Shown here: positions 1-5,056 of the stretch, piece after piece
Numbering within the stretch: position 1 is the stretch's first letter
How the letters are laid out: each line of letters begins with the position of its first letter
Assembly (NCBI GenBank): GCA_007571105.1
Contig: RKRZ01000108.1
Location: 1 to 5,270 of the forward strand
Direction of reading: 5' to 3'
From: Gammaproteobacteria bacterium
Lineage (GTDB): Bacteria > Pseudomonadota > Gammaproteobacteria > Poriferisulfidales > Poriferisulfidaceae
DNA length: 5,270 nucleotides
Notes under the pieces: model-generated
The model's database searches: none
Told to the model about the DNA's origin: nothing
The model's input: the letters and a program-made list of their open reading frames with translations, nothing else
Position numbers and translations under genes: made by a program

Positions 1-649
1 CTCCTCGAGTACTCACACCATCGGCTCCTTCAATGCAGGCGGCTGTCTGGCAGGAGGCCTCGAATAGTTTCGCCGTCTTGCCCTCGATGATGTCCAGGTA
101 AAGGGTTTCATCGAAATCGGTTTGGCGCGCATACATCAATTCCAGGAGTTCTCCTTCGGCAATGGCGTTGCTGGCGTCTGCCAGGATTTGGGTAATCTGG
201 GGGAGATTTATTTCCGCGATCATAACGAAGGCGCGTGAATAGAAAAAGTCCCCGGCCAGCACACTGGCGTCATTTCCCCAAACAACATTCGCCGAGTCTT
301 GGCCGCGGCGGATCTCGGACTCATCCACCACGTCGTCGTGTAACAAAGTAGCCGCATGAATGAGTTCGATGACGCCCGCCAGCATCAGGGTGGCAGGTCG
401 ATTGCGAAGCCCGCCTAAGGCGTAGCCGCACAGCAGCACCAGTGCGGCGCGCAGCCGCTTGCCGCCGGAGCCCATGATGTGATTGGCAATGCGGTTGGCC
501 AGGTCCACTTCCGAGTGCAGACGCGTGTGCAATAACTGGTCAACGTCTTCCAACTCCTGTTCGATCAGAGAGCGAATTTCCATCAGACCCGCATACGAAC
601 GCAGCGGGGAAGTGATTTCTTGAACAGATTCGGTGGATGAAGAACTCAT
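1..649 (-). CDS. ispB: IspB-like octaprenyl/polyprenyl diphosphate synthase (C-terminus outside window)
   Basis: Trans-type long-chain prenyl diphosphate synthase, a cytosolic enzyme that extends farnesyl diphosphate with isopentenyl diphosphate to make the ubiquinone/menaquinone side chain. The 216 visible residues carry the family landmarks in order: GGKRLR at about 62-67, HAATLLHDDVVDES with the first aspartate-rich motif DDVVD at 105-109, RRG just after it, GD-FF near 133, AEGE at 164-167 and GKTAKLFEA at 190-198. The second DDxxD motif would lie in the missing C-terminal third (family length is about 320). The start ATG at 649-647 gives the usual N-terminal spacing to GGKR; no clear Shine-Dalgarno precedes it. 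It begins 18 nt after the antitoxin-like gene, so cotranscription is likely. ispB commonly lies beside rplU-rpmA; here the upstream neighbours are different small genes. Family assignment is firm. The exact chain length is inferred. Confidence 0.93.
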   Translation of the reverse strand, partial: MSSSSTESVQEITSPLRSYAGLMEIRSLIEQELEDVDQLLHTRLHSEVDLANRIANHIMGSGGKRLRAALVLLCGYALGGLRNRPATLMLAGVIELIHAATLLHDDVVDESEIRRGQDSANVVWGNDASVLAGDFFYSRAFVMIAEINLPQITQILADASNAIAEGELLELMYARQTDFDETLYLDIIEGKTAKLFEASCQTAACIEGADGVSTRG

Positions 650-667
650 GATTTCAGGATATTCGAC

Positions 668-1063
668 TTATTCTTGGGAACGTCTCCAAGAAAATGAGCA
701 GTCCAATTCTGCCCGCACGCGGCACAGTCCGTTGACGCCGTCTTCAAGCATGAGTGAAAGAGGAGTGCGACTGCGGAAGCGGCGGTGTGGCGTTACCATC
801 CAGCGTGCGCCGATTTTGGAGTTGCGCGGAAATGAAGTGCGTAAAGCGTCGGCAATGCCGAGAATATGGTGAACCCGAGTCATCAGCTTGGGATCATCCG
901 GAAGAGGTTTGCCGGCACGGAACCGGTCCAATTGTCGCCTTTGCGCCTTGCCGGACAGCGCGAGAAGGGTGACAATCTCATCGGTGTTGAGGCTCCACTG
1001 GTCGAGAACGGTCATTACATGCCGCGCTAACTGCTCTCGGTCGACTTCAGTGTCGGTGTTCAC
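668..1063 (-). CDS. MbcA/ParS/Xre (DUF2384-type) antitoxin-like protein, no toxin adjacent
   Basis: 131-aa protein with the layout of MbcA/ParS/Xre antitoxins. An N-terminal helical region (about 15-75) contains VLDQWSLNTDEIVTLLALSG and ends in the typical HHILGIADALRTSFP. The C-terminal toxin-binding-type domain (about 78-122) has ARWM--P---F-S-TPLSLMLEDGVNGL--VR. In known systems such proteins bind a RES-domain NAD-degrading toxin and repress their own operon. Here no RES gene is visible: the downstream gene is ispB and the upstream gene is a 91-aa protein of unknown function. The GTG start at 1063-1061 overlaps the upstream TGA (GTGA), which suggests translational coupling; I see no Shine-Dalgarno for it. 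An in-frame ATG at residue 17 is an alternative start. Family call is by eye; a role as solitary regulator is inference. Confidence 0.75.
   Translation of the reverse strand: MNTDTEVDREQLARHVMTVLDQWSLNTDEIVTLLALSGKAQRRQLDRFRAGKPLPDDPKLMTRVHHILGIADALRTSFPRNSKIGARWMVTPHRRFRSRTPLSLMLEDGVNGLCRVRAELDCSFSWRRSQE
671..692 (-). repeat. Perfect 7-bp inverted repeat at the 3' end of the antitoxin-like gene
   Basis: TTCTTGG (671-677) and CCAAGAA (686-692) form a 7-bp stem with an 8-nt loop directly before the TAA of the antitoxin-like gene and about 22 nt before the ispB start. There is no T-tract on the minus strand, so it is not a normal intrinsic terminator. It could weakly affect coupling to ispB, or be chance. 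Confidence 0.35.
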
Positions 1064-1335
1064 GAAGGACGCACCGTCTTGTTTCGCTGGATTGACACGG
1101 TCTGTGTGGTCTTGGGTGTATCGCCGTAATGTGGCCGTTCTTCAGCCTGAATTCCGGACTCCTTCAGCAATTCCTGTTCGCGTGCAGAGATTAATTCAAA
1201 CGCTTTGCGAATGTCCACGATTGTCTGTTCCGACAACGGGTGTTTCATCCCCGGTTCAGGGGTCAGTTCGCGGACAATTTGGGCGAGCAGTTTGCGCAGG
1301 CTGACCAGAATCCGCTGTTCGATGCTTCGTTCCAT
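1060..1335 (-). CDS. Conserved small protein of unknown function, first gene of the ispB unit
   Basis: 91-aa, charged, mostly helical protein. It contains LRKLLAQIVRELTPEPGMKHPLS, then a second helix with IVDIRKAFELISAREQELL and a motif ERPHYGDTP. I recall similar short proteobacterial proteins, some loosely labelled as segregation/condensation protein A, but it is far too short for ScpA and I assign no function. The C-terminal 20 residues (TQTVSIQRNKTVRPS) look disordered. I chose the ATG at 1335-1333 because an extended -10 promoter lies only about 25 bases upstream, making the longer 147-aa reading back to 1503 unlikely. The stop overlaps the GTG of the antitoxin-like gene, so the two proteins are probably made together. 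No signal peptide or membrane segment is visible. Confidence 0.78.
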   Translation of the reverse strand: MERSIEQRILVSLRKLLAQIVRELTPEPGMKHPLSEQTIVDIRKAFELISAREQELLKESGIQAEERPHYGDTPKTTQTVSIQRNKTVRPS

Positions 1336-1623
1336 GAGTAATGCGCCTGTAGGCAGTGGAAGTATATCAATCTGACATCTATGAGTCATCCTTGATCTGC
1401 AATTAGAGTAACAGGGATTAATGCGACAGACTCGATGTGTTGGATGCGAAATGTTTAATGCAAGAGAATTCCAGGTAGGGTGTCTGGCGATTCGATGATG
1501 CAATCTGAATCTTTTCTTGAGAGATGTCGTGAAACATAGAACGCAGAATCAGGCAAACGCTTAAATAAACTAGGTCCAAAATGGCAAATAACGAGCAAAT
1601 CGGCGTTACGGATGTCCGACTTC
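1336..1623. other. AT-richer intergenic stretch between the retropepsin gene and the ispB unit
   Basis: Apart from the promoter at 1361-1389 I see no gene here. Short open frames on the minus strand (for example 1455-1667 and 1418-1627) have no recognisable motif and no Shine-Dalgarno. No strong GC-rich hairpin with a T-run follows the retropepsin stop. The base composition resembles the retropepsin cassette more than the ispB side. Confidence 0.5.
1361..1389 (-). promoter_or_regulatory. Extended -10 promoter for the small protein - antitoxin - ispB unit
   Basis: On the minus strand ATGACT (plus 1384-1389; 4 of 6 to TTGACA) is followed by a 17-nt spacer and TATACT (plus 1361-1366; 5 of 6). 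TG stands at the extended -10 position (TGATATACT). Transcription would start near 1354, giving a leader of about 19 nt before the ATG at 1335. The spacing and element quality are good, but the promoter is predicted only. Confidence 0.6.
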
Positions 1624-1682
1624 TCAAATTGAGAGAGAGAAAGAAGCGTCTGGTCCGTTATACACAAGCATACAATTTGAGA
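1622..1682. repeat. Short palindrome and 10-bp inverted repeat at the retropepsin 3' end
   Basis: TCTCAAATTGAGA (1622-1634) is a near-perfect palindrome (6 + 1 + 6) covering the TGA stop of the retropepsin gene. Its left ten bases TCTCAAATTG recur in inverted orientation as CAATTTGAGA at 1673-1682. They could form alternative AU-rich stem-loops at the transcript end; there is no T-tract. Function unknown. Confidence 0.4.
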
Positions 1683-2112
1683 GGATGTCTCTGCCTATAA
1701 GCGCAACTAGGTTTTGTTCCTTCAAACTAGCCCCATAAGCGCGGTGCACATTCACACCAAATCCCAACTTATGAATAAGCAATGAGCCTGCATAAATCGG
1801 AACTATTTCGTTGGTATGAGTTGCAGAGTGTCGGGGCCCGCTATCGGCAATGATAAGTCCAGCCTTAGTAGCAGCTTCCGGGTCAAAGCAAGTTACACTT
1901 GCCCCTGTGTCTATCAACGCTGAGCCATTTACTGGCTCATGGGTATTTTCATCGACTTCATGGATAGCGTTATTTTCTCTGCTTACCAGAGACAAGGTGA
2001 CTTTTACTATAGGCCCAAACTGGGCTAATAGCATATTTACTGGTATAACCTCGGAGGAACTTTTTTCAGCACCCTGAGTGTCTGCTTGAACGCGGGTGTT
2101 AAGGATGGGCAA
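1624..2112 (-). CDS. Single-domain retropepsin-like (clan AA) aspartic protease
   Basis: 162-aa protein with the pattern of bacterial retropepsin-like aspartic proteases. The catalytic motif is SALIDTGASVT with Asp68-Thr69-Gly70-Ala71. A central beta-rich part contains IVPIYAGSLLI. The hydrophobic-hydrophobic-Gly motif is ALIGRDIL (137-144), and the chain ends in a final strand FSLSI. There is one DTG motif per chain, so the active enzyme would be a homodimer (family knowledge). The first 30 or so residues precede the core and show no signal peptide or membrane segment, so it is probably cytosolic. The start is TTG at 2112-2110, supported by AGGAG nine bases upstream; the internal ATG at residue 27 is a weaker alternative. 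It overlaps the upstream small gene by 14 nt and is probably coupled to it. Substrate is unknown. Confidence 0.85.
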   Translation of the reverse strand: MPILNTRVQADTQGAEKSSSEVIPVNMLLAQFGPIVKVTLSLVSRENNAIHEVDENTHEPVNGSALIDTGASVTCFDPEAATKAGLIIADSGPRHSATHTNEIVPIYAGSLLIHKLGFGVNVHRAYGASLKEQNLVALIGRDILSNCMLVYNGPDASFSLSI

Positions 2113-2359
2113 CGAAAGGCACTCCTAATGAAAGTGCCGGAATACTTGGCGATTGCGCATCATCTGGGCGTAATACTGATCGCACAAGAAATGGCCCGGA
2201 CCCAAGCAATCTGGCTCCTGAATCGACGCCTTGCTCATAGGTCTCAAAGTCTCCCATAACTTCTTCCCCTTTTATCAGCAAGTATTTACCAAGGAATTTA
2301 GCAGCAAGCTCTTCGATATTGCTTTTCAGGAACTTTTTTTCTGTAGCAAGTGGGTCAAT
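2099..2359 (-). CDS. DUF5678-like small protein paired with the retropepsin, apparent ATT start
   Basis: 86-aa protein directly upstream of the retropepsin gene. Landmarks are FLKSNIEELAAKFLGKYLLIKGEEV (10-34), DFETYEQGVDSGARLLG (37-53), GPFLVRSVLRPDD (55-67) and a proline-rich hydrophobic tail SIPALSLGVPFVAHP. The central GKYLLIKGEEV plus TYEQG plus FLV pattern matches what I remember of short DUF5678-type proteins that often sit beside retropepsin genes; the match is from memory. The frame is open back to a TAA at 2377-2375 and has no ATG, GTG or TTG in the right place. ATT at 2359-2357, 7 nt after a GAGGGGG site, is the best start (MDPLATEKK). A second site, AGGGG with 8-nt spacing to ATG at 2257, would give only a 52-aa C-terminal form that loses half the conserved core. 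Function unknown; a role linked to the protease is inferred from pairing. Confidence 0.65.
   Translation of the reverse strand: MDPLATEKKFLKSNIEELAAKFLGKYLLIKGEEVMGDFETYEQGVDSGARLLGSGPFLVRSVLRPDDAQSPSIPALSLGVPFVAHP
2122..2126 (-). promoter_or_regulatory. Shine-Dalgarno AGGAG fixing the TTG start of the retropepsin gene
   Basis: AGGAG on the minus strand is followed by a 9-nt spacer and then TTG at 2112-2110. It lies inside the coding region of the upstream small gene, whose TAA is at 2101-2099. No ATG or GTG in the retropepsin frame has a comparable site. Confidence 0.7.
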
Positions 2360-2366
2360 TATGGCA

Positions 2367-2373
2367 CCCCCTC
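2367..2373 (-). promoter_or_regulatory. Shine-Dalgarno GAGGGGG ahead of the non-canonical ATT start
   Basis: The minus strand reads GAGGGGG, a 7-nt spacer TGCCATA, then ATT GAC CCA. No standard start codon falls in frame at this distance, so this site is the main support for initiation at ATT (or at the adjoining ATA). It could also mark a start that was once ATG. Confidence 0.5.
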
Positions 2374-2396
2374 TTTACCTGATCTATGGGAAAACG

Positions 2397-2405
2397 ATGA
2401 TACCA
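2397..2405 (-). promoter_or_regulatory. Candidate extended -10 for the DUF5678-like/retropepsin cassette
   Basis: The minus strand reads TGGTATCAT, an extended -10 (TG-n-TATCAT, 5 of 6 to TATAAT). No good -35 stands 16-18 nt upstream. Transcription would start near 2390, about 30 nt before the ATT start. Alternatively the cassette could be read through from the tRNA-Phe promoter, since no strong terminator separates them. Confidence 0.4.
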
Positions 2406-2426
2406 CACTCTGGAAAGTGCAGATTC

Positions 2427-2450
2427 AAAGTAGAACTACGGGTCTACTTT
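2427..2450. repeat. Perfect 8-bp inverted repeat between tRNA-Phe and the cassette
   Basis: AAAGTAGA (2427-2434) and TCTACTTT (2443-2450) flank an 8-nt loop. The stem is AU-rich. On the plus strand it runs into TTTT; on the minus strand, the direction of tRNA transcription, only TTTG follows. It could be a weak tRNA terminator or an operator upstream of the cassette promoter. Neither is demonstrated. Confidence 0.4.
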
Positions 2451-2528
2451 TCGCTCTGATTCGGTGCGCACTCGCTCGCCATGCAGCACACCAAATGCCT
2501 TGCAACACTCCCAGAAAGGGTATTCAGA

Positions 2529-2604
<76 letters not shown>

Positions 2605-2617
2605 ACGTGAGGGAAAT

Positions 2618-2631
2618 GCCGGTTTTCCGGC
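2618..2631. repeat. GC-rich 14-bp hairpin in the tRNA-Phe leader
   Basis: GCCGG-TTTT-CCGGC is a perfect 5-bp stem with a tetraloop, between the -10 and the tRNA 5' end. If transcription starts near 2632 it forms the very 5' end of the precursor. It could also attenuate read-through from the proline iminopeptidase gene, but it lacks a T-run on the minus strand. Confidence 0.5.
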
Positions 2632-2638
2632 GGCGCGC

Positions 2639-2664
2639 ATTATACGCGGTTAGGCCCGGGTCAA
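2639..2664 (-). promoter_or_regulatory. Likely tRNA-Phe promoter with GC-rich discriminator, inside the pip 3' end
   Basis: On the minus strand there is a perfect TATAAT (plus 2639-2644) followed at once by GCGCGCC. That is the GC-rich discriminator typical of stringently controlled stable-RNA promoters (established for rRNA and tRNA promoters in enterobacteria). The best -35 match, TTGACC (plus 2659-2664), is only 14 nt away, shorter than the usual 16-18, so the true -35 may be weak. The upstream half overlaps the last codons and stop of the proline iminopeptidase gene. Confidence 0.6.
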
Positions 2665-3600
2665 TTGCTCGTGAATCTCTCGCATTGCAGCCACCAAAGC
2701 GGTGGTAATGCCACCCTCCAGCGCCGAATGCCCGGCTTCCGCCACAATGTCAAGGCGTGCGGTGGGCCAAGCGTGATGCAGCGCAAAAGCCTGCTCAATG
2801 GGACAAACAATGTCATAGCGCCCGTGCACGATAATGCCGGGGATGTCCTCGAGTCGATCAGAATTACGCAACAACTGATTATCTTCAAGGAAAATGTTGT
2901 TGACGAAGTAGTGGCATTCAATCCGCGCCAAAGATAAGGCCGTGTGCGGTTCGCTGAAACTTTCGATGACGCGTGCGTCGTGCTGCAGGTTGGAGCAGCG
3001 CGCCTCCCAGAGTGACCAGGCCTTGGCTGCCTTCATGCACACCAAGTCATCATTTCCGGTCAGCCGCTTGTAGTAAGCGTTCATCATGTCTCCGCGTTCG
3101 GCTTCGGGAATGGGCTCCAGAAAATCGTCCCAGTAATCGGGGAACAGAACGTTCGCGCCTTGCTGGTAAAACCACAGCAGATCGCTTCGACGGCACAGGA
3201 AGATGCCGCGCAAGATGAGCGCCAACACCCGGTCGGAGTGCGCCTGCGTGTACGCCAGCGCCAGTGTCGAGCCCCAGGAGCCGCCGAAAATCACCCACTC
3301 ATCAATGCGCAACTCTTCACGGATGCGCTCAATATCCTTGATCAGATGCGGCGTGGTATTGTCGGTAAGATCGGCGTGCGGGATGGAGCGCCCGGCTCCG
3401 CGCTGGTCAAACAGGATAATCCGGTAGTTCTCCGGATCAAAAAACTGGCGGTGATATTCCTCGCACCCGGCGCCCGGGCCGCCGTGTAAAAATAATACCG
3501 GCAATCCATCGGGACTTCCGCATTCCTCCAGATACAACTCATGCCGCGCATCCACCTGCAGACGGTGCGTCTCATAGGGACGGATGGCGGGATACAGCAT
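2650..3600 (-). CDS. pip: Proline iminopeptidase (prolyl aminopeptidase), alpha/beta hydrolase
   Basis: 316-aa cytosolic serine peptidase that releases N-terminal proline from peptides (MEROPS family S33). Visible landmarks: the oxyanion-region motif HGGPGAG at 39-45, DQRGAGRS at 65-72, the nucleophile elbow GGSWGS with Ser108, the acid in GRYD with Asp263, and the catalytic histidine in AGHS at His291. HFVNN-like YFVNNIFLE (231-239) and WEARCSNL (198-205) are also typical of the family, and the length matches the usual 310-320. ATG at 3600-3598 is chosen because homology begins there (MLYPAIRPYETHRLQVD). The frame stays open for a further 411 bases upstream, but that part is antisense to the acyltransferase gene. 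No clear Shine-Dalgarno is seen. It diverges from the acyltransferase gene, and its 3' end carries the tRNA-Phe promoter. Confidence 0.95.
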   Translation of the reverse strand: MLYPAIRPYETHRLQVDARHELYLEECGSPDGLPVLFLHGGPGAGCEEYHRQFFDPENYRIILFDQRGAGRSIPHADLTDNTTPHLIKDIERIREELRIDEWVIFGGSWGSTLALAYTQAHSDRVLALILRGIFLCRRSDLLWFYQQGANVLFPDYWDDFLEPIPEAERGDMMNAYYKRLTGNDDLVCMKAAKAWSLWEARCSNLQHDARVIESFSEPHTALSLARIECHYFVNNIFLEDNQLLRNSDRLEDIPGIIVHGRYDIVCPIEQAFALHHAWPTARLDIVAEAGHSALEGGITTALVAAMREIHEQLTRA

Positions 3601-3604
3601 TGAG

Positions 3605-3634
3605 CGACAGCGGCAGTAAGTGCATTCTATACCT
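3605..3634. promoter_or_regulatory. Possible overlapping divergent promoters between pip and the acyltransferase gene
   Basis: The 51-bp gap holds ATTCTATACC (3624-3633). Read on minus it offers TAGAAT (5 of 6) about 24 nt before the pip ATG. Read on plus it offers TATACC (3628-3633), with GCGACA (3604-3609) 18 nt upstream. Both -35 matches are weak or absent. If both are used, the two promoters share the same bases and would exclude each other. Confidence 0.3.
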
Positions 3635-3651
3635 GACAGTTGAGGGACTGC

Positions 3652-4542
3652 ATGAACGTTTCTGACTCTCGCCTTCTGCTGGGCCTCCTGTCCGTGTTGG
3701 CCCATACGCCTCTGATGTTGTTGCGCACTCTGGGGAGAGGGCTGGGATTGCTCCTCTTCGGGGTCAGTTTTCGCCGTCGGCGAGTCTGTCTGCGCAATCT
3801 GTCGGTATGTTTTCCGAAAAAGAACCGATTCTGGCGTTGGTGGATCGCTTGCCGAAGCGTGATGCACGAGGCCTGCACATTTCTGGAAATGCCGTATCTG
3901 TGGCGTCGGTCGCTCGAGCAGATCAACGCGCGGGTGGTGAAAAAGTCCGGCATGGGCTTGCTTGAAACCTGTCTTCTCCGCAGGGAGAGCGTGATTTTCG
4001 TGACGCCGCATTTCGGTAGTTGGGAGATGGGTGGGCTTTATCTGAGTGGCCAGATGAAGTTATATTCCATGTACCGCCCTTTAAAGTCTTCGGTGTTTGA
4101 AAAGTTCGTAAAGCGGGGACGTCAGCAGGTGGGCGCGACGCTGGTGCCTGCGGATTTGGCAGGCATCCGGGAATTGATGAAGGCTCTGGATGAAGGGCAT
4201 GCGGTCGGGGTGCTGCCGGATCATGTGCCCCGCAGCAAGGCGGATGGGGTGTTGGCCCCGTTTTTTGGAGTGCCGGCCAATACTTCGGTGTTGGTGTCGT
4301 GGCTTGCACGACGCAAGAATGTGACGGTGTTGCTCGCATTGTCCCGACGTTGCTGGGGCGGCTATGCATTCAGTCTGAGTGAGGTGGACCCCCGAGTGTA
4401 TTCGGAAGATCGTGAAGAGGCGGCGATTGGCATCAATGCCACGGTGGAGAAGGGCATTGCCTGCAGCTTGGCTCAATATTGGTGGAGTTATCCGCGTTTT
4501 CGCAAGCGGCCGATGGAGCCGGAATCCTTGTATTCCCCATGA
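3652..4542 (+). CDS. LpxL/HtrB-family lipid A biosynthesis acyltransferase
   Basis: 296-aa inner-membrane-associated acyltransferase of the LpxL/LpxM/HtrB family. It transfers a secondary acyl chain from acyl-ACP to the lipid A precursor. A hydrophobic N-terminal segment (about 7-39) would anchor it in the membrane. RNLSVCFP (48-55) is the usual post-anchor motif. The catalytic H-x4-E motif is TPHFGSWE, with His120 and Glu125. YRPLKS (141-146), GVLPDHVP (186-193) and PFFGVPANTS (203-212) follow in family order, and the length is near the usual 290-310. Common variants are HxGNWE and LPDQ; here Ser and His replace Asn and Gln. ATG at 3652 has GAGGG five bases upstream, better than the in-frame TTG at 3640. 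I do not choose between lpxL, lpxM and lpxP. The next gene follows 23 nt later. Confidence 0.88.
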   Translation: MNVSDSRLLLGLLSVLAHTPLMLLRTLGRGLGLLLFGVSFRRRRVCLRNLSVCFPKKNRFWRWWIACRSVMHEACTFLEMPYLWRRSLEQINARVVKKSGMGLLETCLLRRESVIFVTPHFGSWEMGGLYLSGQMKLYSMYRPLKSSVFEKFVKRGRQQVGATLVPADLAGIRELMKALDEGHAVGVLPDHVPRSKADGVLAPFFGVPANTSVLVSWLARRKNVTVLLALSRRCWGGYAFSLSEVDPRVYSEDREEAAIGINATVEKGIACSLAQYWWSYPRFRKRPMEPESLYSP

Positions 4543-4565
4543 TGCCATGCTGAAATCCCCAGACC

Positions 4566-5006
4566 ATGCGTCTTTGGAGCATCCATCCCTGCTATCTTGA
4601 TGCCAAGGGCCTGGTTGCCGTGTGGAGAGAAGGGCTGTTGGCGCAAGCCGTGTTGCTGGGCAAGACAAAAGGGTATGTCCAGCATCCGCAGTTGCTGCGC
4701 TTTAGAGCATCGTCATCACCGATGGCGTCCATCGCTGCCTATTTGCACGCCGTACATCAGGAATCCGTGCGCCGTAATTACCGATTTGACACAAATCGGA
4801 TCGTCGGTGATGCAAAAGCAGAACTCATCGATGTCTCGCGCGGTCAACTGCACTACGAATGGCAGCATCTTCTGCACAAGTTGGAAGTTCGCGACCCCCA
4901 GCGGCACGCGCAACTGTGTGCTGTCGCCTCACCAAAGGCGCATCCGTTATTTCGATTGGTAGAGGGCGGCGTGGCGCAATGGGAGAAGATCCAGCACCGA
5001 GACTGA
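4566..5006 (+). CDS. Pyrimidine-dimer glycosylase/endonuclease V-like family protein
   Basis: 146-aa basic protein starting MRLWSIHPCYLDAKGL, then VAVWREGLLAQAVLLGKTKGY, HPQLLRF and a helix AAYLHAVHQESVRRNYRFD. This resembles, from memory, bacterial proteins annotated as pyrimidine dimer DNA glycosylase/endonuclease V (T4 DenV-like). The WRE-LLAQ stretch would correspond to the DenV YRE-LPR region, with Glu22 here aligned to the DenV catalytic Glu23. DenV attacks with the amino group of Thr2 after removal of Met; here residue 2 is Arg, so that mechanism is doubtful. The second half (HYEWQHLLHKLEVRDP, VASPKAHPLFRLVEGGVAQWE) extends past the classical core. It lies 23 nt after the acyltransferase gene on the same strand and is probably cotranscribed. 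The ATG has no strong Shine-Dalgarno. Activity unproven. Confidence 0.7.
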   Translation: MRLWSIHPCYLDAKGLVAVWREGLLAQAVLLGKTKGYVQHPQLLRFRASSSPMASIAAYLHAVHQESVRRNYRFDTNRIVGDAKAELIDVSRGQLHYEWQHLLHKLEVRDPQRHAQLCAVASPKAHPLFRLVEGGVAQWEKIQHRD

Positions 5007-5007
5007 C

Positions 5008-5028
5008 GGGGCTGTTTCAGCTCCTGAA
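5008..5028 (+). terminator. Hairpin between convergent genes, possible weak terminator
   Basis: GGGGCTG-TTT-CAGCTCC (5008-5024) forms a 7-bp stem with one G-T pair, right after the stop of the plus-strand gene. An overlapping alternative stem TTCAG-CTC-CTGAA lies at 5016-5028. The nearest T-run (TTTT near 5036) is about 10 nt further on, so as an intrinsic terminator it is imperfect. It sits in the 50-bp gap where two genes converge and could act in both directions. Confidence 0.4.
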
Positions 5029-5056
5029 GGTCTGATTTTGAAGGAGTGGTTGAGGC

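Noticed and set aside
888..1304. 138-aa open frame on the plus strand
   Set aside because: It is antisense to both small genes of the ispB unit, with low-quality sequence rich in Arg, Cys and Ser.
1480..1496. GTGTCTGGCGATTCGAT resembles the variable loop/T-arm of tRNA-Phe (GTGTCGGCGGTTCGAT), hinting at an att remnant on the far side of the AT-rich segment
   Set aside because: It is in inverted orientation relative to the tRNA, has an indel and a mismatch, and does not cover the tRNA 3' end. An attachment repeat should be direct.
1455..1667. 70-aa minus-strand frame after the retropepsin gene
   Set aside because: It starts inside the retropepsin gene, has no Shine-Dalgarno and no recognisable motif. 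I could not support it, though it is not excluded.
3601..4011. A 137-residue N-terminal extension of the proline iminopeptidase frame
   Set aside because: It is antisense to the well-supported acyltransferase gene, has no family-like sequence, and the peptidase family begins at MLYPAIRPYE (ATG at 3600).
4081..4668. 195-aa open frame on the minus strand
   Set aside because: It lies opposite the acyltransferase and endonuclease V-like genes and has no recognisable motif; it is a shadow of GC-biased coding sequence.
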